Translations under genes and position numbers: made by a program
NCBI RefSeq assembly: GCF_001557535.2
Contig: NZ_CP014311.1
Location: 1-64,000 of the forward strand
Origin: Burkholderia sp. PAMC 26561
GTDB taxonomy: Bacteria; Pseudomonadota; Gammaproteobacteria; Burkholderiales; Burkholderiaceae
Direction of reading: 5' to 3'
DNA length: 64,000 bases
Shown here: positions 1-8,226 of the stretch, one piece after another
How the letters are laid out: the number at the start of each line of letters is the position of its first letter
Numbering within the stretch: the first letter of the stretch is position 1
The notes under the pieces: model-generated
What the model saw: only the letters and a program-made list of their open reading frames with translations
Told to the model about the DNA's origin: nothing
The model's database searches: none

Positions 1-124
1 AGGCCTGGGGCGCGGCTGCCCGCGAAGCCCGATAAAATCGTTCATAACAACTGAATCGGGCGTCGCCTCGGCCATCAAGCCAAGATGCGGCGCTGTCCCT
101 GAACAGGTAGGCAAAGTCGTGCAT
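1..124 (-). CDS. Hypothetical protein, partial (runs off the left edge)
   Basis: An open frame starts at ATG 124-122 on the minus strand and stays open to base 1, giving 41 codons that begin MHDFAYLFRDSAASWL. It starts two bases beyond the TAG stop of the gene to its right (127-324), so it looks like the next gene of the same operon. The visible part is rich in Arg, Ala and aromatic residues. I do not recognise it. It could be a chance frame. Confidence 0.4.
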   Translation of the reverse strand, partial: MHDFAYLFRDSAASWLDGRGDARFSCYERFYRASRAAAPQA

Positions 125-126
125 CG

Positions 127-324
127 CTAATGGGCAACATCCGAGTTGAACTCAATCGCGCCGATGACCTCGCTAATGCAACGGCCATCGGCTTCGGAAT
201 GAAACTGGCCTGTGATCAGATCCCGCCAACCGAACTGGGCGCGACCGTCTTTCGTGAAGATGATCAGTCCTGCTTCGACGGACCATTCGTGGGCCTTGCA
301 AACCGCTCCATCGAAATGCCTCAA
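127..324 (-). CDS. Small hypothetical protein (65 aa)
   Basis: A 65-residue protein whose start overlaps the stop of the FlhC-like gene by an ATGA junction, which points to translational coupling. There is no signal peptide or membrane segment. The sequence has a mixed alpha/beta character (AGLIIFTKDGRAQFGWRDL). I do not recognise a family; its place in the operon is the main support. It may work with the FlhC-like regulator upstream. Confidence 0.55.
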   Translation of the reverse strand: MRHFDGAVCKAHEWSVEAGLIIFTKDGRAQFGWRDLITGQFHSEADGRCISEVIGAIEFNSDVAH

Positions 325-1505
325 AGTTTCACCTTTCGTTTGCTAGATTGTCCCTTTGAGGTCAACAGAAGAGCGCATCCGGGGCATGCAAAATTCTGTT
401 CCAACTCAATTTTTCCTTCGCCATTGGAAAGGATGTAATGCGTCCCGCAAGAGCGGCACGGCGCCATTCGCAGCAGCGAGTCCCTGGCCATCCTGCGGGT
501 GAGATGGTTACCTCGATCTGGCGAGATTACCGAATTTTTGCCGAACATTTTTGCCATCAGGTCGTTGGACGCAATGAGTGCCTCCGGGATGTTTCCGTCA
601 CTGGCCAAAGCGCTTCGATACAGCCATGTGTACACCGTTGCCTGAAGGCGACGGACGCCTTGGTCGACGTACCACGTAAGCGAGCTCGCATTGTTGCCAG
701 ATGGTGACTTAACCCCGTGGTACTCCTTGTAGATGAGTCGTGCTTTGCCCTGGTTGAGGTCAAACAAATTGGTCGCGGTCGATGCACGGCAGCCTTGTTG
801 CATCATTGAGCGCGCATAGAATTCCTTCAGTGCGCGATCAATTCTCAGACTGGTCCATATTGCTTGGTAGGGTAAATCGCCGGCGCGAACCGGTGCAGTT
901 TGCATGATGTAATGCGCAACGGATTCTTCGGTTAGTCCGTTCGAGCTGTATTCGTCCCAAAAGCTCTTCGTGTTGAAGCGCCACCGAAAAAGAGGAAATT
1001 TGATTGGCGATATTGCGGTTTCAAGTTGGCCGATTGGCATGCTCTTTAAGTACGCCGCAAGCTCAAAGGAGATGCCGAGCAAGGGCACTGCAACTAAGCT
1101 CATGTGCAATACATCTTTGAGCAACTGCAGGTAGTCTTTGTTGTAGTGGAAGATATCGCGGGCTGTGACTCTGTCCACGAGCGGCATCTCAGCGGAAAGC
1201 TGATTGACTTTCGCTGAGGGTGTCGGCCCTTCGATAATCGACTTCCAATCGCGAGAATCATCCAGTACAGGGGCAAGCGCGACAAATGGCATGTTCATCA
1301 ACGTCGCCATCGGCGAGGCCTGCTTTCGAAACTCCATCATCTCCGGCATCGTAACGGCAAGCACGTTTTTTAAGGCGTCGTGATCCGCAAGCGCAATCTG
1401 CATGAAATCAGTGAGCGCATAATTTGTTCGCTGAATCTTCTCGATTAGCCAATGCGGAATTATTGTGTTCGTCGGTTGTCGTGTGATGGAGCTGGACGTG
1501 TTCAT
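321..1505 (-). CDS. FlhC-like transcriptional regulator with C-terminal zinc site
   Basis: 394 residues. The middle (about 230-300) resembles the FlhC helical region, including the stretch NLFDLNQGKARLIYKEYHG, which looks like FlhC's DNA-binding part (ordered helices followed by R-x-x-x-L-Y-K/E). Two Cys pairs near the C-terminus (CRSC about residue 352 and CPGC about residue 374) match the four-cysteine zinc site of FlhC. True FlhC is about 190 residues, so this protein has a long extra N-terminal half. Plasmid FlhC-like proteins are common and are not flagellar regulators by default. No FlhD partner is visible. Its short upstream region holds a CTGTACAC octamer also found before the next gene upstream. 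Confidence 0.5.
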   Translation of the reverse strand: MNTSSSITRQPTNTIIPHWLIEKIQRTNYALTDFMQIALADHDALKNVLAVTMPEMMEFRKQASPMATLMNMPFVALAPVLDDSRDWKSIIEGPTPSAKVNQLSAEMPLVDRVTARDIFHYNKDYLQLLKDVLHMSLVAVPLLGISFELAAYLKSMPIGQLETAISPIKFPLFRWRFNTKSFWDEYSSNGLTEESVAHYIMQTAPVRAGDLPYQAIWTSLRIDRALKEFYARSMMQQGCRASTATNLFDLNQGKARLIYKEYHGVKSPSGNNASSLTWYVDQGVRRLQATVYTWLYRSALASDGNIPEALIASNDLMAKMFGKNSVISPDRGNHLTRRMARDSLLRMAPCRSCGTHYILSNGEGKIELEQNFACPGCALLLTSKGQSSKRKVKL

Positions 1506-1577
1506 TTTTGAATTTAGTGTCGTGTTTTCGATGCGGTGCTGGTCTGTACACCGCTCGTCATTACAAAAGGTATGGCG

Positions 1578-2858
1578 TTACAGCCCGATCGCTCCGTCGA
1601 GTTCTGACAAACATTTCCGAAGCATTGCGGCTAGTGCCTGAAGCGAGGGCGTGTATCGCGCCGGATCTTTAGAAGCTTGGACGACAAGCTGTGCTGTAGA
1701 GAACTTCGCTACGAAGGGCTCCCAGACGGAGACCAGTTCGTTAAGCGTGGTTTGCACCGCATTTTCGGCTTCGATTGCAGCCCGGCTTGCAGCGACGTCC
1801 GCTTGCAATTCGGCAAGTTCCTTTTCGGCTTGAGCCTTCAACGCCTCGGCTTTTTTGAGATCTGCCATACGGGTTTCGTAGGCTTCGCTGAGAGTTGTGA
1901 AGCCCTCCGGGACCGCATCAACGGTTTTGGTTTGGACTTCCACTACGGGCTTAGCGTTTTTAAGGGCGTTTAGTTCGAATAATGCCTTCTCGAGTTCCTT
2001 TGCTTTGTCCTGGTAGTCCTTCTGCAGTTGTCCCAACCCCGACGTACGCTCCTTCACAAAATCACTCTGTGTTTGAAGCTGATTTTCTTTCTCTCGAAGC
2101 GCGCGGCTCAGATCAGCAACTTGGCGTTTCAAGTGCTTTGAGTCAGCTTCGGCTCCCCGCAACTGGTCTTTGCTGTCTTCGAGCAAACCGTGGACATTTT
2201 CCAGCTCTTTTTCTTTGTCCTCGAGAGTCTCTTCTTGTTTGCGTAGAAAATTAAGCAGCTCTTGTACATCGTCCTGAGTCATCTTCGGATTCGCAAGCTT
2301 GTGCCGCATAACCGTGCTGATTTGATCGTCGGTGACATCATGCGCGGACAAAATGTTTAGCTCGCCGATGTTAAACAGCTGCACTGCCTCGTTATCGTCC
2401 CCAAATTTTTGGAAGCAACGCATGTATTTACGAGCAGCGTGCTTGGTAAGCTGCAGCGACTCTTTAAAATACTTGTAGGCTTGGGTTTTGCCTTGGTTAA
2501 TGTTGTAAGTTGAGACGCCGACTTTTGCTGTGTGGTCATCCACGATTAGCATCATCGAGTTTGCAAGGCTTCCGCCCAACAAGACCAGTTCACCAGCAAT
2601 CTTTTTCCGCGACGCCGTCACCGAGAGCATGTATTCGGTGAGACGAGCAACAAGTTCTTCGTTCTCGGGTTTGGTGCCGAACAGTTTGCGACCTACCTCC
2701 GTTATCGTTTCTCGCGTGGCAGACGAGTAGTCACTGCCACTGAGAAAATCAAAATCTTCAAGGGGGTCAAGACCTTCTGGCTCGAGAAGGCTGAATGGTG
2801 CGAGACTTGTGGTCGTCTTTTTCACGGACAAGTTACTGAGCTGCATTGTCGACTCCAA
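1578..2858 (-). CDS. Long coiled-coil plasmid protein, function unknown
   Basis: 426 residues. The N-terminal half is globular. Around residues 130-165 there is a stretch (ARKYMRCFQKFGDD) reminiscent of DUF3102/KorB-like helix-turn-helix segments, in which a helix ends in a YMR-type motif. From about residue 200 to 360 the protein is almost pure heptad-repeat coiled coil, rich in Glu, Lys and Leu. A KfrA-like job in partition or as a scaffold is one possibility, but the N-terminus is not a clear KfrA domain. The start could also be the internal Met at 2846. A -10-like TAATCT lies upstream on the minus strand near 2893. Confidence 0.6.
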   Translation of the reverse strand: MESTMQLSNLSVKKTTTSLAPFSLLEPEGLDPLEDFDFLSGSDYSSATRETITEVGRKLFGTKPENEELVARLTEYMLSVTASRKKIAGELVLLGGSLANSMMLIVDDHTAKVGVSTYNINQGKTQAYKYFKESLQLTKHAARKYMRCFQKFGDDNEAVQLFNIGELNILSAHDVTDDQISTVMRHKLANPKMTQDDVQELLNFLRKQEETLEDKEKELENVHGLLEDSKDQLRGAEADSKHLKRQVADLSRALREKENQLQTQSDFVKERTSGLGQLQKDYQDKAKELEKALFELNALKNAKPVVEVQTKTVDAVPEGFTTLSEAYETRMADLKKAEALKAQAEKELAELQADVAASRAAIEAENAVQTTLNELVSVWEPFVAKFSTAQLVVQASKDPARYTPSLQALAAMLRKCLSELDGAIGL

Positions 2859-3059
2859 TGGTTTCGATAGGCCCCTAAGTCTGGTGAAGTCAGATTAGGC
2901 TGTACACGATTTTGGTCAGCGCCGAAAGACGCTTTTTTTACCCCCTCTTTCGCACGAAGGGGCACAAAAAGGGCTCGTGGATTTGAAATCATTCGTTATT
3001 AACGGTAGTTTTTGATGAAAATTAAGGGTTATAAGTAGGTTCTTACCGAACTAGTCCTC

Positions 3060-3773
3060 TTAAATACTTCGTGACACGGCTGATTGATTTTGATAGATCC
3101 TTCGCTTGTGGGCGATGGCAGCGTCTGGCGCGGTATCCTCGAACTTTCGAATTGCTTTCGCAGCCATGGCGATATCAATTAACGCGCCGTTGCCATGGTG
3201 GCGCTGATTGCGAAGCCAGAAAGGCAACTCATCAATACAAATCAGATCTGTATCAAGCGTTGCCGAGAATTGACATTCGGGAGATGCAAATACGCCCACG
3301 CCTTGAATGTTCCATTCACGGGGTAACACGGATCGCAGGAAGGCCAGCTTGGTACGATTCTGTGCAGTTGGCGATTTTCGTTCTTCCGTTTTGCCATCGG
3401 TCGTCGTTCGAACCAATAAGTCGGGATTTGACGACGGCTCAATCACCCCACTCCAGTTTTTGGTCTCGAAGATAAAAATGCCGAAAGGTGTGACAGCAAG
3501 ATGGTCGATTTCAATAGTGGGGAAACGCGTGCCAGGGGCATGCTCGATGATGAGCGAGCCTTCGTGGAGATAGTAGTCCGTTCCGCAACACCACCCGAGC
3601 GCTTCAGTCAGCTTGGCTTGCGTGCGCTTTTCTCCTAGCAATCCAGACGCTTGCGCACGCTCAGTCGCTGGTGCCCACCACGATGCGTTGCCCGCCTTAT
3701 TGGCATGTGGCCGTTTTACAAATTGCCGGTATCCATATATAGCAGCCCCTGCGATCAACATTTCGAAGAACAT
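3060..3773 (-). CDS. NERD (nuclease-related) domain membrane-anchored protein
   Basis: 237 residues from the chosen ATG at 3773, which has a good GAGGAAG ribosome site just upstream. The same frame is open back to 3941, but that extension is rich in Arg/Pro and unlike coding sequence. Residues 1-20 form one membrane segment. Residues about 45-150 match the NERD domain: a Gly-Glu near its start, YLHEGSLIIEH, then EIDHLAVTPFGIFIFETKNW, which carries the nuclease-like Asp and E-x-K residues. NERD proteins are thought to process DNA or nucleotides, but substrates are rarely known. It is a single-gene unit here. Confidence 0.75.
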   Translation of the reverse strand: MFFEMLIAGAAIYGYRQFVKRPHANKAGNASWWAPATERAQASGLLGEKRTQAKLTEALGWCCGTDYYLHEGSLIIEHAPGTRFPTIEIDHLAVTPFGIFIFETKNWSGVIEPSSNPDLLVRTTTDGKTEERKSPTAQNRTKLAFLRSVLPREWNIQGVGVFASPECQFSATLDTDLICIDELPFWLRNQRHHGNGALIDIAMAAKAIRKFEDTAPDAAIAHKRRIYQNQSAVSRSI

Positions 3774-4313
3774 CGTCTTCCTCAAGCTCTGGTTTGGTTG
3801 AAACGAGTTTGGCAGCTTCGTGGCATTGTCAAGACGTCGCGTAGCACGCCACCAGGGTAGGTTACGCCGATTCATCAGAGGATTGGATCGGAAAGACGGA
3901 TGATTTTGAGCGCCTTTCTGTGAAAGAGGGCGTTGCAGCATCGCGTTTCGAGCTCATTCAGTAATCATCGATGGCCGATCACTGGGTCGCACACCTTGGC
4001 GTGTGTTTCGAATTCCAATTTCGTCGATTCAAAAGCCACTATAAATTTGCGAGCTTTCCATCGGCCATACCGGTCGCGCTCGCGTAAAGTCGGTTGCATA
4101 CCTCGCGTTCTCTACGCATCGACTTCTGCTCCGGGCGACTCCGTCCTTCGAGCCATATTCCCTTTTTCCGGTGAGCGTTTCCGTGATGGCTTGTCACGAG
4201 CCCTGACGAAAGCGTCTCTCCGCGCGCCCGTTTTCCCTGCTCATCCGAGCATCGAAACCGTCCGGACTTCGGTCTGGCCATCCCCTAGTGCGTTAGTTTT
4301 TCTGGAGAGAAAA
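3774..4313. other. Intergenic region with leader of the following gene
   Basis: About 540 bp without a convincing gene. It is the divergent spacer between the NERD gene and the forward block. It contains a TAAAGT hexamer at 4085-4090 and the stem-loop/ATCGAC element at 4105-4123, about 190 bp before the next start. Weak hairpins follow, but no clear intrinsic terminator. Confidence 0.5.
4105..4123 (+). promoter_or_regulatory. GCG stem-loop plus ATCGAC leader element, copy 1
   Basis: Stem GCGT/ACGC with loop TCTCT, followed directly by ATCGAC. A -10-like TAAAGT sits at 4085-4090, 14 nt before the stem, so a transcript would start just before the hairpin. The same arrangement recurs at 13766, 23530, 32837, 44679 and 49714. 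Confidence 0.6.
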
Positions 4314-4631
4314 ATGCCGAAACAGTTGGTTTATATGGCGGCCAAGTCGCCCTTGGTCTTTTTGGCCGTGTGCTTCGCGCTGTGGTTTGCGGCGCATTCG
4401 TTTTTCGCCGCCATTTTCGTTGTTTTCGTTGGTACCGCCTGGGTTAAGAAGTCGATCTCAGCGGCTCTGAAGTCCGATCCAAACGCCAACGAATCGAGAG
4501 AAGCACCAGCAACGGCCACTGCTGCACCCATTGCGGCAGTCGAGCCTCAAGCGCAACCGGCAACACCGATTAAGCGGCAGTACGCAAAATCGGCCGTTGT
4601 CGTTCCATTTAAGACGGGCACCGACAGCTAG
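4314..4631 (+). CDS. Small membrane protein (105 aa)
   Basis: Begins MPKQLVYMAAKSPLVFLAV; ATG at 4314 with CTGGAGAG upstream as the ribosome site. One long or two short membrane segments cover residues about 10-45, followed by a polar Ala/Pro-rich tail ending in basic residues (KRQYAKSAVVV). The frame stays open upstream to 3933, but that part is not membrane-like and lies in the leader. Function unknown. It is the first gene after leader element copy 1. Confidence 0.65.
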   Translation: MPKQLVYMAAKSPLVFLAVCFALWFAAHSFFAAIFVVFVGTAWVKKSISAALKSDPNANESREAPATATAAPIAAVEPQAQPATPIKRQYAKSAVVVPFKTGTDS

Positions 4632-4651
4632 TCGCCACGCCTTCACCGCAA

Positions 4652-4671
4652 AGCCGCCAACCGGCGGCTTT
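4652..4671 (+). terminator. Hairpin after the small membrane gene, weak terminator
   Basis: Perfect 7-bp stem AGCCGCC/GGCGGCT with loop AACC, followed by a short TT only. It sits 20 nt after the stop codon and 14 nt before the four-part leader element of the next gene. Confidence 0.5.
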
Positions 4672-4685
4672 GCAACTTCACCCCT

Positions 4686-4720
4686 ACGGGAATCCTCCCG
4701 TCTGGGGCATGGGATTCCCG
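4686..4720 (+). promoter_or_regulatory. Four-part alternative-fold leader element, copy 1
   Basis: Segments: CGGGAATCC (4687-4695), TCCCG (4696-4700), TGGGG (4702-4706, 1-based approximate), GGATTCCCG (4712-4720). Segment 1 can pair with segment 2 (ACGGGA/TCCCGT) or with segment 4 (9 bp), the second fold enclosing segments 2 and 3. The Shine-Dalgarno CTGGAG follows within 10 nt, so the fold could control translation or termination. Confidence 0.6.
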
Positions 4721-4737
4721 CTCACTGGAGCACTCTC

Positions 4738-5169
4738 ATGCAAAACGAAGTTACAGCATGGCAACTCGACATGTTCGGCGGACCCTCTGCTATCGTTCCT
4801 GCTACTGTCAAGCGTGATCCGCTTCCGGACCCGCAATACTGGACCAATAGCGTGATTGACAAGATGGTTGACGCTCTCGTGAGTCTTGCGACAGACAGTC
4901 GGCGCGGTGACAACATGCCGGAATCGCTGATGGACTGCTGCACGCTCTTTAGCGAACGACTTAGAAACAGAAAGAAGTTCGACACCGATGACTACCGAGC
5001 GACACTCGGCTGGGTAATGGGTTTTTGGGATGGCGCGTTGCCATACCGATACGTCTGCTCGATCAACGGGATCGATCCGGAAATCTTGCAAGACATCATC
5101 ACGAGCAACCCATTGCTCAAGCGCGACATGGAAGAAGTGCGGTGCGAGTGCTTCGGCACGCTCTTATAA
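4738..5169 (+). CDS. Hypothetical protein (143 aa)
   Basis: Starts at ATG 4738, 8 nt after GGAG. 143 residues, soluble, mixed helical, beginning MQNEVTAWQLDMFGG. No recognised domain. A short WVMGFWDGALPYRYVCSI stretch is the most hydrophobic part but not a membrane segment. It is followed after 9 nt by the next gene, whose strong AAGGAGG site lies directly after this stop, so these two genes and ssb form one transcription unit. Confidence 0.6.
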   Translation: MQNEVTAWQLDMFGGPSAIVPATVKRDPLPDPQYWTNSVIDKMVDALVSLATDSRRGDNMPESLMDCCTLFSERLRNRKKFDTDDYRATLGWVMGFWDGALPYRYVCSINGIDPEILQDIITSNPLLKRDMEEVRCECFGTLL

Positions 5170-5178
5170 GGAGGCACC

Positions 5179-5991
5179 ATGACGTCAATCATGTTCGGCA
5201 GAATTTTCGAAGGCATTTTTGCTTCGAGTCCATCCGCTAATCCGCCTGCTTCACAACGGCCGGCGTCAGCCGCGTCAAACGCACCCTCGGCACCGATCGT
5301 CGTCGGCACGGGCACGTCCAATGAGCGCCAAGTGACAATCGCTGGGGAGCCGGCGCTGTTTCGCGATGAAGGCGATGTGGTCGTTCAGTTCAAGCCGGCC
5401 TTTGATTACGACCTTCGAGAAACAACAGTCGGTATGAAGCTGATTCCCGCTCTCACACCGCATTGGGCATTGGTACGCGAGTTTTCCTGCTCGGTTACCG
5501 AGGCGATCGCGACTGCAATCAAGGACGCCGTCGGCTCGATTGATCGTGAGCATCACGACTCTCAGGAGCGTCCGAGCAAAGGCTCCCAGCGCTTTTCGGC
5601 AAAAGCGGAAGTGGTCGTTGACAACCTGGTTCCACATGTTGAGGACGTTTCGTCGAAAGCCGTGCAACCGCGACGCGTCGAGCGGTCCCGCTTTGGCGTG
5701 ATCAAGGAATGGGGCGAAAAGACCTTTCCAGATGGCAAGCGGCCTGGAAAGACGTACGAGTCGTTCTGTTTAACGCTCACTCACCGAGGCGAAGTCCATG
5801 TTCTTCAAGGCGAAGGGCTTCGCGACGCGATCGCCGACGCACGATGCACAACGGGCGATTCAGTCGAGGTGAAGCGTCTCGGCAAGATCAAGGTGCCGGC
5901 AGTCGATAAACACGGTCGGCCAAAGCTTGATGCACAAGGCGCGCAAGTCCTATGGGACAAGTGGCAATGGTCAATTCGAAAAAAATCTTAA
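5179..5991 (+). CDS. Hypothetical plasmid protein with possible primase/TraC-associated C-terminal domain
   Basis: 270 residues, ATG at 5179 behind AAGGAGG. Residues 15-45 are a Pro/Ala/Ser linker. The last 90 residues (from GVIKEWGEKTFPDG through VKRLGKIKVPAV) resemble the small domain found at the ends of plasmid TraC/TraI-type proteins, where a protein binds single-stranded DNA or a primase: G-x-x-x-x-W-G at its start, then a GDxVxxxxLG strand. That resemblance is only from memory. Position just before ssb fits a DNA-processing role. Confidence 0.5.
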   Translation: MTSIMFGRIFEGIFASSPSANPPASQRPASAASNAPSAPIVVGTGTSNERQVTIAGEPALFRDEGDVVVQFKPAFDYDLRETTVGMKLIPALTPHWALVREFSCSVTEAIATAIKDAVGSIDREHHDSQERPSKGSQRFSAKAEVVVDNLVPHVEDVSSKAVQPRRVERSRFGVIKEWGEKTFPDGKRPGKTYESFCLTLTHRGEVHVLQGEGLRDAIADARCTTGDSVEVKRLGKIKVPAVDKHGRPKLDAQGAQVLWDKWQWSIRKKS

Positions 5992-6003
5992 GGAGTTTCT
6001 CTT

Positions 6004-6522
6004 ATGGCTTCAGTCAACAAGGTGATTCTCGTCGGTAACCTCGGCGCGGACCCCGAAACACGTTATCTCCCAAGTGGAGACGCAGTGTCGAACATTCGAC
6101 TCGCTACAACAGATCGCTACAAGGACAAGACATCCGGCGAGATGAAGGAAGCGACCGAATGGCATCGGGTCACGTTTTTTGGCCGTTTGGCTGAAATCGT
6201 GAACGAGTATTTGAAGAAAGGTTCATCGGTGTATATCGAAGGCAGAATCCGTACGCGCAAGTACACGGATCAAGCCGGTGTTGAGAAGTACGCAACGGAG
6301 ATCGTTGCCGAGCAGATGCAAATGCTTGGCGGGCGTTCTTCGGGTGAGCGGGGCGACTCGAATCGCGACGGCTTTGAGTCGCAGAATCGCTCAGCGCCGG
6401 CGAGCAGGCCAGCTTCTTCGAGACCTGCGCCTAATCGACAACCGGCATCTCAGGCATCTGCTCCGGCAAGTTTTGGCGGCGGTGGTGGCTTCGCGGACAT
6501 GGACGATGACATCCCCTTCTGA
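6004..6522 (+). CDS. ssb: Single-stranded DNA-binding protein
   Basis: 172 residues. The N-terminal OB fold is complete: [20 protein letters not shown], then [15 protein letters not shown] and the [15 protein letters not shown] strand. A Gly/Ser/Pro/Ala-rich linker follows from about 115. The C-terminal tail MDDDIPF is the conserved acidic tip that recruits partner proteins. Plasmid SSB protects the transferred strand and can complement the host protein. TAAGGAG is the ribosome site, 12 nt after the upstream stop, and a strong terminator follows. Confidence 0.97.
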   Translation: MASVNKVILVGNLGADPETRYLPSGDAVSNIRLATTDRYKDKTSGEMKEATEWHRVTFFGRLAEIVNEYLKKGSSVYIEGRIRTRKYTDQAGVEKYATEIVAEQMQMLGGRSSGERGDSNRDGFESQNRSAPASRPASSRPAPNRQPASQASAPASFGGGGGFADMDDDIPF

Positions 6523-6550
6523 CTTCCCGTAACCAAAAAGTGTAAACATC

Positions 6551-6580
6551 AACCCCGCCTTTGTGCGGGGTTTTCCTTTT
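6551..6580 (+). terminator. Intrinsic terminator after ssb
   Basis: Stem AACCCCGC/GCGGGGTT, loop CTTTGT, followed by a T-rich run. It ends the unit that contains ssb. Confidence 0.85.
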
Positions 6581-7077
6581 TCTATCTACGTTTCACGGCC
6601 TGCGAATATCCGCAACATTTGCCGTAGAGGTACCGCGGCAACCGCTGGTTTTCTGTTGGTAACACTTACCGTCAACGGATTGGCTTCGGATAGTGCATGG
6701 GCGGGCATTCGCAGGGTTCTGGCTCGGAAAAACTGTAAAGATCGTCTACTTTGGATTCAGGCATTGGCAGACATCTATGAATGCTCGATTCTACGTAGTG
6801 ACGGTGCTGCACCCCGGAGTTGTGAGCCCATCGGTTGCAACGGCTGCTGCAGATCTGCCATTCAGACTCTCTCGACAATCCGTCGAAAACGCCCTATCGC
6901 CGACGTACTTCCTGATCGTACTGATCATGGTACTTTGGGCGTGCGGCGAGGGGAGTTGCTCAAGCTACGGGTTTCGAATTGCCACCTGTCCCGAGCGATC
7001 CCAAAGCTTCAAGACTACGGAAGAGCATTTTTTGTTGGACCGGGTTCGACGACGCACACCTCATCTTATCGAGCGCT
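6581..7077. other. Intergenic region, no convincing gene
   Basis: About 500 bp between the ssb terminator and the end of the convergent membrane-protein gene. Two forward frames of 130-170 codons cross it, but their composition is unlike neighbouring genes (many Arg, Cys, Ser, no clear start signal). I see no repeat or strong hairpin. Confidence 0.4.
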
Positions 7078-8115
7078 TTAACTTTCGGCCGTGAGCTTGC
7101 AATTTCGGTCGATATAAATCAATGCCGGCATTACTTTTACGTAATCTTTTTCGGTCCATTCAACTACCGGTAATCTGTCGTTTCCAACTTGGTTGATCCA
7201 ATCCGGTCGCCCCAGATCGTCCGGGACTCTAAATACCAGCGCCTGTTCGCGTTCGTCGCTGCGAAACACAATTTTTTTCGTGTTGTCTGTCTTACTTCCG
7301 GTGCATGCAGACTCAGGAAGCAGATCTATGTCTGCTGCGACCCGCGCTACAGCGGCTCTGACGGGTTGGTCATTGAAGGCAAGGACGGATGCGGCGGATG
7401 ATGAAATTGCCGCGGATACGACCATTAGGGAAGCGTTGAAAACTGCAACCCAACCTCGAGATCGGGATACCTCGTTGCCGGGCACCGAACCGCCAAAAAT
7501 TCGATCAAATCCAAGGAACATACAGATCGCGAAGAGTTCAACGGCCACCATAAAGAAAGCCATGGCCACAGACACATGCCCGAACGACCGCAAGAAAATA
7601 CCGGTACTGGTAGCCGAGGGCAGTTTATCGGAAACAGCCCCGAAGTCCCGGGCTAGGTCAACCTGTGTCCTTGCGCGGCCGAACCAGATCGCGATCAACA
7701 CCAGCAGGCCCCAAAGCCACTGACAGCCTGGGCATTTAACTAGTGATGAATCTGTCGCACTCAAGACCTTGAAATTGAAGAAGAGCGACGCCCCGACTCC
7801 AAGGAAGGAGACTAAAAACGACCACTGAATGGCGTCTTCGACCGTGACTGCTTGATGCCACTTGCTCGTCAGTAAGATTTGTATTGTCGTTGTTGCCGCA
7901 ACTCCAACAGTAAGTCCCCCGGAAGCTGCGCCGTTCGTGAGCTTACGCAGGAGCGTTACGGCTTTCTCCTTTGCATTTACAGTGTTTGACCATCGCTTTA
8001 TCCCAGATAAAAAAAACCAAGAAGTGGTGATCGGAATTGCAATTGTAAGGACAGCGCTTGCGAAAATTTTTAATATGATGGACATCAGATTGGAAACCTC
8101 AACAGGAAAAAACAT
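7078..8115 (-). CDS. Multi-pass membrane protein, function unknown
   Basis: 345 residues with about five membrane segments (near 12-32, 55-75, 95-110, 130-150, 180-205 and 225-250) and a soluble C-terminal domain of about 100 residues with a Cys at 275. A second start (MSIILK, 8085) is equally possible. A conserved-looking KCPGCQWLW motif follows the third segment. No family recognised. It is divergent from the hydrolase gene to its right, with about 110 bp between them, so the two may share a control region. Probably cargo. Confidence 0.6.
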   Translation of the reverse strand: MFFPVEVSNLMSIILKIFASAVLTIAIPITTSWFFLSGIKRWSNTVNAKEKAVTLLRKLTNGAASGGLTVGVAATTTIQILLTSKWHQAVTVEDAIQWSFLVSFLGVGASLFFNFKVLSATDSSLVKCPGCQWLWGLLVLIAIWFGRARTQVDLARDFGAVSDKLPSATSTGIFLRSFGHVSVAMAFFMVAVELFAICMFLGFDRIFGGSVPGNEVSRSRGWVAVFNASLMVVSAAISSSAASVLAFNDQPVRAAVARVAADIDLLPESACTGSKTDNTKKIVFRSDEREQALVFRVPDDLGRPDWINQVGNDRLPVVEWTEKDYVKVMPALIYIDRNCKLTAES

Positions 8116-8226
8116 AAATCACCATTGCTTTGTTACCTGCGTCCTCCTCCCGAACACAATAAAACATTCCCTTCTCAAGATTTTGGCGCTAGAGAATCAT
8201 TCGTTCGCATACGTGACGAGGGCAGC

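Noticed and set aside
6563..7094. Two overlapping forward frames after ssb
   Set aside because: They start inside the ssb terminator or without a ribosome site and have unusual composition.
8125..8226. Upstream extension of the hydrolase to 8125
   Set aside because: The extra 34 codons overlap the divergent gene's promoter region, and ATG 8227 has GAGGG at a good distance.
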